This document shows positions 34,430 through 43,507 of a stretch of 64,000 nucleotides of DNA, in pieces (positions within the stretch are counted from its first letter, which is position 1; each line of letters starts with the position of its first letter). Both the position numbers and the translations under genes were made by a program. Location of the stretch: the NCBI GenBank assembly GCA_047974565.1, contig JBKECN010000030.1:96820-160819 (forward strand), given 5' to 3'. The notes under the pieces were generated by a model, which did not search any database, was not told the origin of the DNA, and was given only the letters and a program-made list of their open reading frames with translations. This stretch comes from JBDIAG01 sp047974565 (GTDB lineage: Bacteria > Actinomycetota > Actinomycetes > Actinomycetales > CAWJMD01).

Positions 34430-34927
34430 TCAGGGCGCGGGTGGCGAGCCGGAGGGTGCTCGCCCTCCCGGCATCGGCAGGAAGGGCACGAACCGGGGGG
34501 TGGCCCTGGCGTACTGCGGATAGTCCGCGAAGGTCTCGGTGAGCCGGGCCTCTTCCCATCGGGCCTTGACCGAGAAAAACGCCAGGGTGAGCACTCCCAG
34601 GGCCAGGCCGAGCCACGATCGGGTGCCCACGGTGATGCCCACCACGATGGCCAGCACCCCCGTGTAGATCGGATGCCGCACGAACCGATACGGCCCGTCG
34701 GTGCGCAGTCGGCCCCGTCCATTGGGGACCGGGGTGGGGGTGAGCGCTCGCCCCAGCCACAGCCCGGCACCCACCACGATTACCGCCCCCGCAGCGATCA
34801 GGATCAGGCAGAGCGCGCGCAGCCACCCGGGCATCGGCCAGTCGGTGCCGGTCGGGAAGAACACCAGGGCGATCAGCAACATCACCTGGACGGCCACGAA
34901 GAGCCACCCCGTGCGAGTACGGGACAC
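34430..34927 (-). CDS. Isoprenylcysteine methyltransferase-like membrane protein
   Basis: A 165-residue protein with about five membrane segments and the ICMT/PEMT signature GPYRFVRHPIYTG at residues 78-90, followed by the Glu-rich region RWEEARLTETFADYPQYA. Bacterial members methylate lipids or small membrane substrates with SAM; the true substrate is unknown. The GTG start follows AAGG by 7 bases. It converges with the channel gene, with only two bases between their stops. Confidence 0.88.
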   Translation of the reverse strand: MSRTRTGWLFVAVQVMLLIALVFFPTGTDWPMPGWLRALCLILIAAGAVIVVGAGLWLGRALTPTPVPNGRGRLRTDGPYRFVRHPIYTGVLAIVVGITVGTRSWLGLALGVLTLAFFSVKARWEEARLTETFADYPQYARATPRFVPFLPMPGGRAPSGSPPAP

Positions 34928-34944
34928 CCCGTTACCTTACGTCC

Positions 34945-35010
34945 GGCCCGGTTGGTGATGTCTGGCCCGGCTGGTGATGTCTGGCTGGTGATGTCTGGCC
35001 CGGTTGGTGG
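34945..35010. repeat. Short tandem repeat, 19-base unit
   Basis: Units beginning GGCCCGG(T/C)TGGTGATG lie end to end: 34945-34963 and 34964-34982 (19 bases, one difference), then 34983-34996 (a copy lacking five bases) and 34997-35010 (partial). The array lies between the methyltransferase start and the PucR-type regulator. It may vary in copy number by slippage. Confidence 0.8.
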
Positions 35011-35180
35011 AGCCGCACCGCAGGATCGCCGACCGGCCGACTCCCGGCACCGGCCGTACCCGACCAGGTGACGGCCGCACGCAACGGTGACGGGCCCTGA
35101 TCGAGTCCGGCGTCGGGCTGTGGCTGGGCGTACTGTGCCCTCACGGAGCAGGCCCAGGCCTATGCAGGGTAGGAGGCGCG

Positions 35181-36428
35181 ATGGAGCACACACCCGGGGC
35201 GTCGCTGGATGGGCTCCAGCAGATCGTGGACCGGCTGGCGGTGTCGCTGGGGCGATCGGTGGCCATCGACGACACCCAGGGCCGCCTCCTGGTGGCGAGC
35301 CAGCACTTTGGTGAGGAGGACTCGATCCGGGTCTTCGCGATCGTCAACCGGGTCTCCGATCCACGCGTGATGGCGCACTTCAAGGCCCACGACATCTACT
35401 CCTGGACGGCCCCCGGCCGGATCCCGGCGAGCGAGGACTTCGACTTCAAGGCCCGGGTATGTCTGCCGATCCGTGACCACGACATCTTGTTCGGACACCT
35501 TTTCCTCATCGACAGCGGCGTCACCGATGACGAGATCAGTGAGGCGGCGCAGTCCGTCGAGCAGATCGGTCACCTCATGTACCGGCGCCTGGTGCTGCAT
35601 GAGGAGGCCCAGCGGCGTACCGAGGCCGTCGTGCGGAACCTGTTGGCCGACGACCCGGCGGGCCGGCAGACCGCGATGGAACTGCTGGCGAGCGACCAAC
35701 TGGTCGATGCCACCGAGCCGGTGCTCGCAGTCGTGGTCCGCGCGCTCGATCACCCCGACCCCGAACGCGCCCAGGCCACCTTGCGCGAAGCAGCCGAGGT
35801 GGCCACCCGCGACCGTCTGCGGGGCCTGAGCCTGCTGTGGGTGCACGGTGACCAGGTCGTGGTGTTGCTCTTCGGACGGGCCGCGACCTCCCAGCGGGGA
35901 CGCGCCCTGGCCGATGCGATGACAAGCCGAGCCAGCGGCCGGACCGCACGGGCAGGCGCCGGCCGGGCAGGCCCGAGCGCGTTCCGGGTGATCGCCGGCG
36001 TCGGTGTGGCCGGCTCCGGGGTAGCGGCAGCCGCCGACTCCCGACGCGAAGCCCTCGTGGCGCTGCGCGCCGCTGAACTCCTTGGTCCGCCGGACGTGGC
36101 GCTCTGCGACGAACTGGGGGTCTACGGACTGGTCCTACGACTGCCCGAGGAGGAAGTGCATGAAGGTCGTTACCCCGACGGGCTGCGTCGCCTCCTGGCG
36201 GTGGACGGCAAGGATGCGCTGATCGAGACCTTGGAGACCTATCTGGATTGTGGTGCCGACGCCAGTCGAGCCGCCGCCGCCCTGTGTATCCACCGATCGA
36301 CGCTGTACTACCGGCTCGGCAGGGTCGAGACGGTCGGCGAGATCGACCTGCGCGACGGAAGCCAGCGGCTGTGGATGCATGTGGGCCTCAAGCTTCGACA
36401 CGTGGTGAACGCGCTCTCCCGATCCTGA
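35181..36428 (+). CDS. PucR/CdaR-type transcriptional regulator
   Basis: A 415-residue regulator. An N-terminal GAF-like sensory half (about 1-140: LGRSVAIDDTQGRLLVASQ, ARVCLPIRDHDILFGHLFLI) leads to a GGDEF-like middle and a C-terminal PucR helix-turn-helix (LIETLETYLDCGADASRAAA, CIHRSTLYYRLGRVE at about 350-390). PucR regulators activate nitrogen, purine or amine catabolic operons in response to a metabolite. The gene precedes the amine-oxidase/aldehyde dehydrogenase cluster by 193 bases on the same strand and is its probable regulator. An AGGAGG sequence lies 4 bases before the ATG. Confidence 0.9.
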   Translation: MEHTPGASLDGLQQIVDRLAVSLGRSVAIDDTQGRLLVASQHFGEEDSIRVFAIVNRVSDPRVMAHFKAHDIYSWTAPGRIPASEDFDFKARVCLPIRDHDILFGHLFLIDSGVTDDEISEAAQSVEQIGHLMYRRLVLHEEAQRRTEAVVRNLLADDPAGRQTAMELLASDQLVDATEPVLAVVVRALDHPDPERAQATLREAAEVATRDRLRGLSLLWVHGDQVVVLLFGRAATSQRGRALADAMTSRASGRTARAGAGRAGPSAFRVIAGVGVAGSGVAAAADSRREALVALRAAELLGPPDVALCDELGVYGLVLRLPEEEVHEGRYPDGLRRLLAVDGKDALIETLETYLDCGADASRAAAALCIHRSTLYYRLGRVETVGEIDLRDGSQRLWMHVGLKLRHVVNALSRS

Positions 36429-36621
36429 CCGGGCTGGCGACCGGCCCTCGGCCGCGGGGTGACGCGGGTGGCAGCCGTTGAACACGTGTCGAAGCTCACG
36501 GACCCAAGTTGGTGAAGCTGTCGCAAGCGGCGCAGCCGGTCCGGCCCGGAACATAGGTGCACGCCGTCAACGGTCGAGGCGATCGAATGATCCGACGGTC
36601 CAGTTCACAGTTGGAGGGTTC

Positions 36622-38013
36622 ATGAACAGCATTCGCGACGTCGTCGTCGTCGGCGGCGGCCTTGCGGGCCTCGCCGCGGCTTGGCGGCTGCGTCACTGGG
36701 ATCCCCTCGTTCTCGAGGCCGACGACCGGGTGGGCGGGCGGCTGAAATCCGAGCGTCGCGGACCGTACTGGCTCAACTGGGGCGGCCACGTCTTCGCCGG
36801 CCCCGGCACTTCCACCGACGCCCTGCTCACCGAGGTCGGCGTCAGCGCCGTCACCGTACCCGGCTCCCTCAAGGGCATGGCGATGAATGGCAAGCTGCTG
36901 ACCTCCGGACACATCGCCACGTACCCGCTGCGGATCCCCATGTCGGCCCGGGCTCGCGCGGCGATCTACACCGCGGGGGCCAAGGTCGGCCTCAGCGCGC
37001 TGCGGTACAACGCGATGGTGCGCCGTCACCAGGGGGACTCCGCGGCCAACCGGCAGCAGCACATCTACGATTTCGAGGACGTGCGGACGTTCGCGGACCT
37101 CGTCGGACAGTTGCCGGCCGATGCGAACTCGCTATTCGAGACGGTCGTCACCCGTTCGGCAGGGGACATGGACGAGATCTCCGCCGGCTGTGGGGTCGGC
37201 TACTTCTCGCTCGTCCTGTTCGCCGGCAACGGGCTCAACCGCGGCATCGTCGGCGGCCCGTCGACCCTCACCGAATCGATCCACGCCGCGCTGGGAGACC
37301 GGGTGCAGTTGGGTGCGGCGGTGCAGGAGATCGTGCATCGCCGGGACTCGGTGGTGGTGCGCTATCGCCGCGCAGGGGTCGACCACGAGGTGCAGGCCCG
37401 CACCGTGGTGCTGGCCGTCCCCGCCACCGTGGCCCACCGAGTCGGCGTGGACCTGCCCGCCGACGTGCGCGAGGCGCTCGGCCAGGTGGTCTACGGCCCG
37501 CACGTCAGCACGGCCTTCTTGACCAACGAAACCTCTTCCCGGCCTTGGGATTCCACGTACGCGATCGCGGCGCCGAAGAGTTCCTTCGCGATCGCGCTGA
37601 ACCAGGCCAGCATCGTGCGGGGTTCGGAGAAGCAGCGACTGCCCGGTGGCAGCATGATGACCTTCTCACCGGCCGGACGGGCGCGGGCCCTGCTGGACAA
37701 GAGCGACCAGGAGATCGTCGACATCCACCTCGCCGACCTGGACGCGATTCTCGGCAATGGCTTCGCCTCGACGGTCGTCGAGGCAAGGTCCAGTCGGTGG
37801 GTCGACGGGTCGCCCTATCGGTTCCCGGGCCGGGGCGCACTGCAGCCGGCGCTCATGCGGGGCGGGAGCCGAGTCTTCCTGGCCGGAGATTACCTGGGCA
37901 CCCTGTACACCGAATCGGCGATCACCACCGGCTTCGCGGCGGCCCAGAACGCGGCGAGCATCTGCGGGACGGTGCGCCAGCAGGCCGGTCAGCCCGCCCA
38001 CCTCGCCGCCTGA
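36622..38013 (+). CDS. FAD-dependent amine oxidase-like protein
   Basis: A 463-residue flavoprotein. It starts with the FAD motif VVVVGGGLAGLAAAWRL at residues 7-23, then LEADDRVGGRLKSE, and ends with RVFLAGDYLGT-YTESAITTGFAAA, the FAD-binding C-terminal signature of amine oxidases and protoporphyrinogen oxidase relatives. It likely oxidises an amine or a related C-N bond and releases an aldehyde that the dehydrogenase two genes downstream could use. TTGGAGGG lies 4 bases before the ATG at 36622. The upstream in-frame extension is untypical. Confidence 0.85.
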   Translation: MNSIRDVVVVGGGLAGLAAAWRLRHWDPLVLEADDRVGGRLKSERRGPYWLNWGGHVFAGPGTSTDALLTEVGVSAVTVPGSLKGMAMNGKLLTSGHIATYPLRIPMSARARAAIYTAGAKVGLSALRYNAMVRRHQGDSAANRQQHIYDFEDVRTFADLVGQLPADANSLFETVVTRSAGDMDEISAGCGVGYFSLVLFAGNGLNRGIVGGPSTLTESIHAALGDRVQLGAAVQEIVHRRDSVVVRYRRAGVDHEVQARTVVLAVPATVAHRVGVDLPADVREALGQVVYGPHVSTAFLTNETSSRPWDSTYAIAAPKSSFAIALNQASIVRGSEKQRLPGGSMMTFSPAGRARALLDKSDQEIVDIHLADLDAILGNGFASTVVEARSSRWVDGSPYRFPGRGALQPALMRGGSRVFLAGDYLGTLYTESAITTGFAAAQNAASICGTVRQQAGQPAHLAA

Positions 38014-38073
38014 AACACCACCTACTCCGTCATCGCACCCACAAACATGTCATCTCAACCAGAAAGGTCCGCC

Positions 38074-38973
38074 ATGACCACGTCCCTGCGCGGCGTCCTC
38101 GTCGCCCTCGCCACTCCGTTCACCTCCGACCAGGCCCTCGACGAGGCAGGCCTGCGGGCTCTGGTCGACCGCACCATCGACGGTGGGGTGCACGGCGTCG
38201 TCGCCTGCGGCTCCACCGGGGAGTTCACCGCCCTGACCAGCGACGAACGTCGGCAGGTCGTGGAGACCGTGGTCGCCCAGGCCGGCGGACGGGTCCCCGT
38301 CGTCGCCCAGACCGGGGCCACCAGCACCGCCGAGGCGATCGCGCTGACCCGCCATGCCGAGGCCGCCGGGGCCGACGTGGTGATGCCCGTGGCCCCGTAC
38401 TACGAACCGCTCACCCTGGCCGAGACCCTCGCCTACCTGCGCCGGGTCGCCGACTCGGTGCAGATTCCGGTGATGCTCTACAACCTGCCGCACGCCACCG
38501 GGGTGAACCTCACCCCGGACGTCGTCGCCGACCTGGCTCGGGACGTGCCCAACGTGCGCTACATCAAGAACACCAGCCCGGACATGGCCCAAGCCGCCCA
38601 GCTCATCCACCATCACGGCGACCTCGTCTCGACCTTCGTCGGCTGGGACTCGCTCATGCTCTCGGCCCTGGTCAGTGGAGCCGCCGGGGTGATGGCCGGC
38701 ACCGCCAACGTCATTCCCGCCGAGCTGGTTGCCGTGTACGACGCGGTCAAGGCAGGCGACCTGGACGCCGCTCGGCACGCCTGGGACACAGTGTTCCCAC
38801 TCCTGGACGCTGCCCTCGACATGCCATATGTCACGGCGGTCAAGGCTGCCCTGGACGCGGCCGGTCACTCCGCCGGACCCACCCGCGAACCACTGCTCCC
38901 GCTGCAACCCGAGCTCAATGCCCGCATCCGCACGCTGGTTGCGGCGCTGCACCGTGAACCCGCCACCGTCTGA
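38074..38973 (+). CDS. Dihydrodipicolinate synthase-family lyase/aldolase
   Basis: A 299-residue TIM-barrel enzyme of the DapA/NanA family. The Schiff-base Lys165 (VRYIKNTSPD), Tyr136 (MLYNLPHATG) and the GSTGE loop (Thr48) that holds the alpha-carboxylate are all present. Members condense or cleave pyruvate with aldehydes. Because it sits between an amine oxidase-like gene and an aldehyde dehydrogenase gene under a catabolic regulator, a catabolic aldolase role is more likely than lysine biosynthesis. AAAGG lies 6 bases before the ATG at 38074. It precedes the dehydrogenase by 15 bases. Confidence 0.9.
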   Translation: MTTSLRGVLVALATPFTSDQALDEAGLRALVDRTIDGGVHGVVACGSTGEFTALTSDERRQVVETVVAQAGGRVPVVAQTGATSTAEAIALTRHAEAAGADVVMPVAPYYEPLTLAETLAYLRRVADSVQIPVMLYNLPHATGVNLTPDVVADLARDVPNVRYIKNTSPDMAQAAQLIHHHGDLVSTFVGWDSLMLSALVSGAAGVMAGTANVIPAELVAVYDAVKAGDLDAARHAWDTVFPLLDAALDMPYVTAVKAALDAAGHSAGPTREPLLPLQPELNARIRTLVAALHREPATV

Positions 38974-38988
38974 GATCGGAGACCACCG

Positions 38989-40509
38989 ATGACCACCTCC
39001 ACCCTGCCCGAGAACGCCATCACCACAAGCCAGGTGCGTCGCGCCGACAACCCACAACGCCTGCAGGACGGTGACCTGCCTCCCGGGGGCCACTTCATCG
39101 ACGGACGATTCCAGCCCGGCAGCTCGACCGGGACCATCGACGTGGTCGACCCCTGTATCGGCGAGGCCTTCACCACCGTGACCGAGGGCACCGCCGCGGA
39201 CGTCGACCTCGCCGTCGCGGCAGCCATTGCCGCCCAGCGCGACTGGCGCAACCGCACCCCGCGCGAACGGTCCGAAGTGCTGCACCGGATCGCCGACCGG
39301 ATCGAGGCCAACCTCGACCTGCTGGTCCGGCTCGAATCGGCGAACTGCGGAAAGCCGCTGGCTGTGGCGCAGGACGACATCAGCAGCTGCGTGGACACCT
39401 TCCGATTCATGGCGGGGGCAGTCCGGGCGCAGAGCTCGATGGCCGCAGGTGACTACGCCGAGAACCACCTGTCGGTCATCCTGCGGGAACCCGTCGGCGT
39501 GGTCGGTGTGGTCACCCCGTGGAACTATCCGCTGTTGATGGCTGCCTGGAAGCTCGCCCCCATCCTGGCCGCCGGCAACACCGCGGTGCTCAAGCCGTCC
39601 GAGCAGACACCGCTGACCACCCTGAAGTTCGCCGAGCTGGTCGCCGATCTGCTCCCAGCAGGTGTGCTCAACGTCGTCACCGGGTACGGCCCGGAGGTGG
39701 GTGCCCGACTGTCCACGCACCCGGACATCGATCTGGTCGCGCTGACCGGATCGGTGGGCAGCGGGCGGGCGGTGGCGCGCGGTGCCGCGGACTCGCTCAA
39801 GCGCGTCCACCTGGAACTCGGGGGGAAGGCGCCGGTCGTGGTCTTCGCCGACGCCGACCTTGACGCGGTGGCCGCCAGCGTGCGGGAAGCGGGCTTCTGG
39901 AACGCCGGGCAGGAGTGTGGCGCCGCCTGCCGGGTGCTGGTCCACGAATCCGTCGCAGAAGAACTCGTGGCCAAACTCGTTGCGCAGGTCGAGAGTCTCG
40001 TGGTGGGTGACCCGGCCGCCGGTCCCGACGTGGAGATCGGTCCGATGGTCTCCCAGGCCCACTATGACCGGGTCCGGGGCTACCTGGACCGTGCCCGGGA
40101 GGCCGGCATCACCGCCGCCACCGGTGGTTCCGCGGTCGAGGGTGCCGGCTACTTCATCGAGCCGACGGTGCTCGCCGATGTGCCGGCGGGCGCCGAATGC
40201 GCTCTCGAGGAGATCTTCGGACCGGTCATCACCGTAGAGACCTTCGCCACCCCCGAAGAGGCGATCGACCGGGCCAACGAGGTCCCCTACGGCCTGGCCG
40301 CCTCGGTGTTCACCGAGGACGCCCGGCGGGCGCTTGAGGTACCCCGAGACCTCGACTTCGGCACTGTGTGGGTCAACTCGCACCTGGTGCTGGCCACCGA
40401 AGTTCCCTGGGGCGGTTTCAAGGGTTCCGGCTACGGCCGCGACCTCTCGCTGTACGCCCTGGACGACTACTCCCGCACCAAGCACGTCATGCTCAACCAC
40501 GGCCGGTAG
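38989..40509 (+). CDS. NAD-dependent aldehyde dehydrogenase (aminobutyraldehyde type)
   Basis: A 506-residue aldehyde dehydrogenase. It has TPWNYPLLMA and LKPSEQTP in the cofactor site, the glycine motif LTGSVGSGRA, the general base Glu276 in LELGGKAP, the catalytic Cys310 in GQECGAAC, and a late PWGGFKGSGYGRDLS. The overall pattern is that of 4-aminobutyraldehyde or betaine aldehyde dehydrogenases. It would oxidise an aminoaldehyde from amine breakdown to an acid. It begins 15 bases after the lyase gene, and a strong hairpin closes the unit after its stop. Confidence 0.93.
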   Translation: MTTSTLPENAITTSQVRRADNPQRLQDGDLPPGGHFIDGRFQPGSSTGTIDVVDPCIGEAFTTVTEGTAADVDLAVAAAIAAQRDWRNRTPRERSEVLHRIADRIEANLDLLVRLESANCGKPLAVAQDDISSCVDTFRFMAGAVRAQSSMAAGDYAENHLSVILREPVGVVGVVTPWNYPLLMAAWKLAPILAAGNTAVLKPSEQTPLTTLKFAELVADLLPAGVLNVVTGYGPEVGARLSTHPDIDLVALTGSVGSGRAVARGAADSLKRVHLELGGKAPVVVFADADLDAVAASVREAGFWNAGQECGAACRVLVHESVAEELVAKLVAQVESLVVGDPAAGPDVEIGPMVSQAHYDRVRGYLDRAREAGITAATGGSAVEGAGYFIEPTVLADVPAGAECALEEIFGPVITVETFATPEEAIDRANEVPYGLAASVFTEDARRALEVPRDLDFGTVWVNSHLVLATEVPWGGFKGSGYGRDLSLYALDDYSRTKHVMLNHGR

Positions 40510-40560
40510 CCAAGCACCGGTTGTTCCGAACGTCGCGCCATCGCCGAGACGCTCTCGGCG

Positions 40561-40601
40561 TGAGGTGTCCAGGTCGGATCCCCCCGAACCTGGACACCTC
40601 A
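40561..40601. terminator. Perfect 14-bp hairpin after the catabolic unit
   Basis: TGAGGTGTCCAGGT at 40561-40574 pairs perfectly with ACCTGGACACCTCA at 40588-40601 around a 13-base loop. It lies 52 bases after the aldehyde dehydrogenase stop. No T-run follows, as is common in high-G+C actinobacteria. It could alternatively be a protein-binding palindrome. Confidence 0.65.
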
Positions 40602-41001
40602 GCCGGCCTCGCCCTCCAGCGGCGATGCCATTCACCGGAGCCTGCTCGCAGGGCCATCGCCCCGGCTTGTCTCCAGATGAACGCCACGGTGCCTTAGGGC
40701 ATCGGCACTGACTCGCGGGGAGGGTGCCGCGAGGGCACCCACGTCATCCCGCCGCCCGGTGCTTGGCACCAGGGCATGTGTATTCGATCCCGTTCCGCCC
40801 CGGCACCTGGCCAGCGCTTCACGCTGTCCCGAGGTGATCCTTCCTTCTCGCCATGATGCGGGGGCGTTCGCTCGTTCCAGAGTGTTTACACCCCAGCCTG
40901 GCTCACCAAACGCCCCGCCTGCGCCGGCGGCCAGGGGTAACAGTTCGGCTGCGCGCCGACCCACGATCCGGTAGGAAAAGTCACTACGACAGGAGTCCAC
41001 G
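40602..41001. other. Intergenic leader upstream of the MFS gene
   Basis: About 400 bases without a gene. It should hold the promoter for the transporter; no hexamer pair is convincing. The region ends with an AGGAG ribosome binding site at about 40991. Short frames here have no domain character. Confidence 0.35.
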
Positions 41002-42330
41002 ATGTCCTCAGCGAGCGGTACGTATACCGATACCTCTCCAGCCTTCAAGAAACGATTCCTGACCAGGATGTTCGTGGTCCTGATCGGTGGCATGTTCCTC
41101 GACGGGTACATCCTGGGAATCATCGGCCCGGTGTCCAGCATGATGGCCGAGGACCTGGGCATCAATGCCTGGTGGGAAGGGATGATCGCGGCGGCCGCCC
41201 TGATCGGAATCCTCTTCGGCTCCCCGCTCGGTGGGTGGGCCGCGGACCGGTGGGGTCGCAAGCCGCTGTTCATCGTCGACATTTCGCTGTTCACGATCGC
41301 CTCGGCGGCGCAGTTCTTCGTGGACTCCCCGATGCACTTGCTGCTGGTACGGCTCCTGATGGGGATCGCGATCGGATGTGAGTACTCGGTCGGGTGGCCG
41401 TTGATGAGCGAGTTCGCCCCGGCTCACCTACGCGGCCGGATGATCGGCGCGACCCAGATCGCCTGGTATGTGGGCTTCATGGTGGCGTTCCTGTTCGGGC
41501 ATCTGCTCGTGCAGTACACCAATATGGGTTGGCGAGTGATCCTGGGTACCAGCACCTTCCTGGCTCTGGCCCTGTTCCTGGCCCGGCTCGGCCTGCCGGA
41601 GTCACCCCGGTGGCTGTGGAGCGTGGGGCGTAAGGACGAGGCTCGGGCGTTGGCCCACCGGTATATGGGGGCGGATACGTTCGCCGATGTCGAGCATGAG
41701 GACGTGGCTCGCGGGAGCTTCGGAATGCTGTTCAGCAAGCAGTACTGGCGGGCGACGCTCTTCGTGTCTGGCTTCTGGTTCTGCGCTGTCACTCCGTACT
41801 TCGGGATCGCGACCTTCGCGGACAGCGTGCTGCAGCAGTACGGTCTCAGCGGTGGCTTGGCCGGAGGTGTCGGGCTTTCCGCGGTCGCCGCTGCGGGCGT
41901 GGTCTTCACCGTGCTGGTGATCGACAAGGTCGGGCGCCGGGTCCTGACCGTCCCACCACAGTGGCTGTGCACCGTGGTGCTGGCGATCATCGGCCTGTGG
42001 GCCGGAGCGCCTCCGCTGGTGGTCCTCGTGCTCTTCCTGGTCTTCTCGTTCTTCAATGCGATGTACAACGCGCTAACCGGTGTGTACCCCGTCGAGGTGT
42101 TGCCCACCGAGATCCGTGGTGTCGGAACCGGATTCGCTGCTGCCGTCAGCCGGCTGGGCGCCGGCGCCGGGACCTTCCTGTTGCCCATCTCGATGGAACA
42201 CCTGGGCAGTTCGGTGACCATGCTGATGGCCGCCGCGGTGGCCTTCGCCGGTGCGGCGCTGTCGCAGTGGTTGGCCCCCGAGACCAAGGGGCTCAGCCTT
42301 ACCGAGGCGGCCGCCCTGTACTCGCACTGA
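41002..42330 (+). CDS. MFS transporter (sugar/aromatic-acid:H+ symporter type)
   Basis: A 442-residue protein with 12 membrane helices. The family loop motif GGWAADRWGRKPLFI lies between helices 2 and 3, RLLMGIAIGCEYSVGWPLMSE in helix 4, LPESPRWLWSVGR before the central loop, and the second-half copies VIDKVGRRVL and PTEIRGVGTG. This is the layout of the sugar-porter and aromatic-acid symporter branches. It probably imports the substrate of the upstream oxidation unit, or of the oxygenase that follows. AGGAG precedes the ATG and a clean hairpin follows the stop. Confidence 0.92.
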   Translation: MSSASGTYTDTSPAFKKRFLTRMFVVLIGGMFLDGYILGIIGPVSSMMAEDLGINAWWEGMIAAAALIGILFGSPLGGWAADRWGRKPLFIVDISLFTIASAAQFFVDSPMHLLLVRLLMGIAIGCEYSVGWPLMSEFAPAHLRGRMIGATQIAWYVGFMVAFLFGHLLVQYTNMGWRVILGTSTFLALALFLARLGLPESPRWLWSVGRKDEARALAHRYMGADTFADVEHEDVARGSFGMLFSKQYWRATLFVSGFWFCAVTPYFGIATFADSVLQQYGLSGGLAGGVGLSAVAAAGVVFTVLVIDKVGRRVLTVPPQWLCTVVLAIIGLWAGAPPLVVLVLFLVFSFFNAMYNALTGVYPVEVLPTEIRGVGTGFAAAVSRLGAGAGTFLLPISMEHLGSSVTMLMAAAVAFAGAALSQWLAPETKGLSLTEAAALYSH

Positions 42331-42347
42331 ACCCGATCAGCCTCGGT

Positions 42348-42381
42348 CGACGGCCTGGATGGTTCGCCATCCAGGCCGTCG
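42348..42381 (+). terminator. Rho-independent-type terminator
   Basis: A perfect 15-base stem: CGACGGCCTGGATGG (42348-42362) and its complement (42367-42381) around the stable tetraloop TTCG, followed by GGCTGTTT. It lies 18 bases after the transporter stop and should end its transcript. Confidence 0.85.
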
Positions 42382-42406
42382 GGCTGTTTCCCGTCCACCT
42401 GGCCCA

Positions 42407-42433
42407 CGATCGTGCACTCCTGGTGCACGATCG
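42407..42433. promoter_or_regulatory. Palindromic operator candidate
   Basis: CGATCGTGCAC and its exact reverse complement GTGCACGATCG flank TCCTG, giving an 11-base perfect inverted repeat. It lies 82 bases upstream of the oxygenase start and 26 bases after the terminator. Its place between terminator and gene suggests a regulator binding site rather than a second terminator. The regulator is unknown; the LysR gene downstream is one candidate. Confidence 0.6.
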
Positions 42434-42514
42434 ACCACCACATCATTTGATTGTTCTACCTGGTTGCTGACATTACGGTGATGATCTCACCCGATCTCAC
42501 CGAGGAGAACTCAC

Positions 42515-43501
42515 ATGAGTGCGCCCATCGACACGCGTTTGGCCAGCCGGCAGACAGCTTTCCATGACATCCCGCTGATCGACATAGCCGCGCTGGTGGA
42601 CGGCTCCGACCCACAACAGGTGGCGTCGGAGATAGGGCGAAGCTGTGAAGAGGTCGGGTTCTTCTACATCACGAACCACGGAGTTCCCTCCGAACTGATT
42701 GAGCGCATGTACACCTACTCGAAGCGCTTCTTCGCGTTGCCTTTCGAGAGCAAGCAGGAGTTGAATGTGACGAACTCCGGGCCAACGCTGCGAGGTTACA
42801 TTCCGACCTACGCGGAGAATGTCGACCCCCAGCACACCAGAGACTTGAAGGAGTGCTTCGACTTCGGGGCCCATGATGATCAGGTCTCCCTGTTCTTCGG
42901 CCCGAACCAGATGCCTTCCGACTGGCCGGAGTTCGCCGAGACGTGCGAGCAGTATCACGCAGCGATGATGCTACTGGGGCGTCGGCTGGCCAGCGCCATC
43001 GCGCTGAGCCTGGGCCTGCCGGCCGATCACTTCGAAGCCCTGCAACGCCGGCCCATCACCATCGGGCGGCTCCTGCACTACCCGCCTCAAGATGGTGACG
43101 TGGTGCAGGAGGAGATCGGCATCGGAGCGCACACGGACTATGGGTTCCTGACGATTCTCTCGCAGGACGAGGTGGGTGGTCTGCAAGTGCGCAACCGAGA
43201 TGGCGAATGGGTGAGTGCTCCGCCGGTGGAGGGTAGTTTCATCATCAATATCGGAGATCTGGTGCAGACACTCACCAACGACCGCTACGGCTCGACAGTG
43301 CACCGCGTGGTGAACACGAGCGGCAGGGAGCGCTACTCCGTGCCATTCTTCATGGACCTGGACTTCGATGCGGTCGTGGAGCCCCTGCCTCCTTGTCGCA
43401 GCGACAACGATGCTGTTCTCGACCGATACACCTGCGGCGAGCACAAGTACGCCAGGTTCGTCACCAGCTACTCACACCTGCAGGACGTGCAGACCCGGTG
43501 A
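42515..43501 (+). CDS. 2-oxoglutarate/Fe(II)-dependent oxygenase (isopenicillin N synthase family)
   Basis: A 328-residue double-stranded beta-helix enzyme. The iron ligands are His206 and Asp208 (GAHTDYG) and His263 (STVHRV). The co-substrate site is Arg273-x-Ser275 (RERYSVPFF), and the N-terminal domain carries FFYITNHGV. The full family length is kept. Members hydroxylate, desaturate or cyclise small metabolites; the substrate is not readable. GAGGAGAA lies 5 bases before the ATG. It stands alone between a transporter and a convergent LysR regulator. Confidence 0.92.
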   Translation: MSAPIDTRLASRQTAFHDIPLIDIAALVDGSDPQQVASEIGRSCEEVGFFYITNHGVPSELIERMYTYSKRFFALPFESKQELNVTNSGPTLRGYIPTYAENVDPQHTRDLKECFDFGAHDDQVSLFFGPNQMPSDWPEFAETCEQYHAAMMLLGRRLASAIALSLGLPADHFEALQRRPITIGRLLHYPPQDGDVVQEEIGIGAHTDYGFLTILSQDEVGGLQVRNRDGEWVSAPPVEGSFIINIGDLVQTLTNDRYGSTVHRVVNTSGRERYSVPFFMDLDFDAVVEPLPPCRSDNDAVLDRYTCGEHKYARFVTSYSHLQDVQTR

Positions 43502-43507
43502 CCGGGC

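Noticed and set aside
33300..34907. A 535-codon reverse frame opposite the TrkH-like gene
   Set aside because: The forward product has four pore loops with selectivity glycines; the reverse product is charged low-complexity sequence.
36681..38957. A 758-codon forward frame overlapping the amine oxidase and lyase genes
   Set aside because: Arg/Pro/Gly-rich translation in the wrong frame; the in-frame products of the two real genes carry clear motifs.
38050..40635. An 861-codon open frame on the reverse strand opposite the lyase and aldehyde dehydrogenase genes
   Set aside because: It mirrors two well-conserved forward genes with all active-site motifs. Its translation is Gly/Val/His-rich without domains, a usual effect of high G+C.
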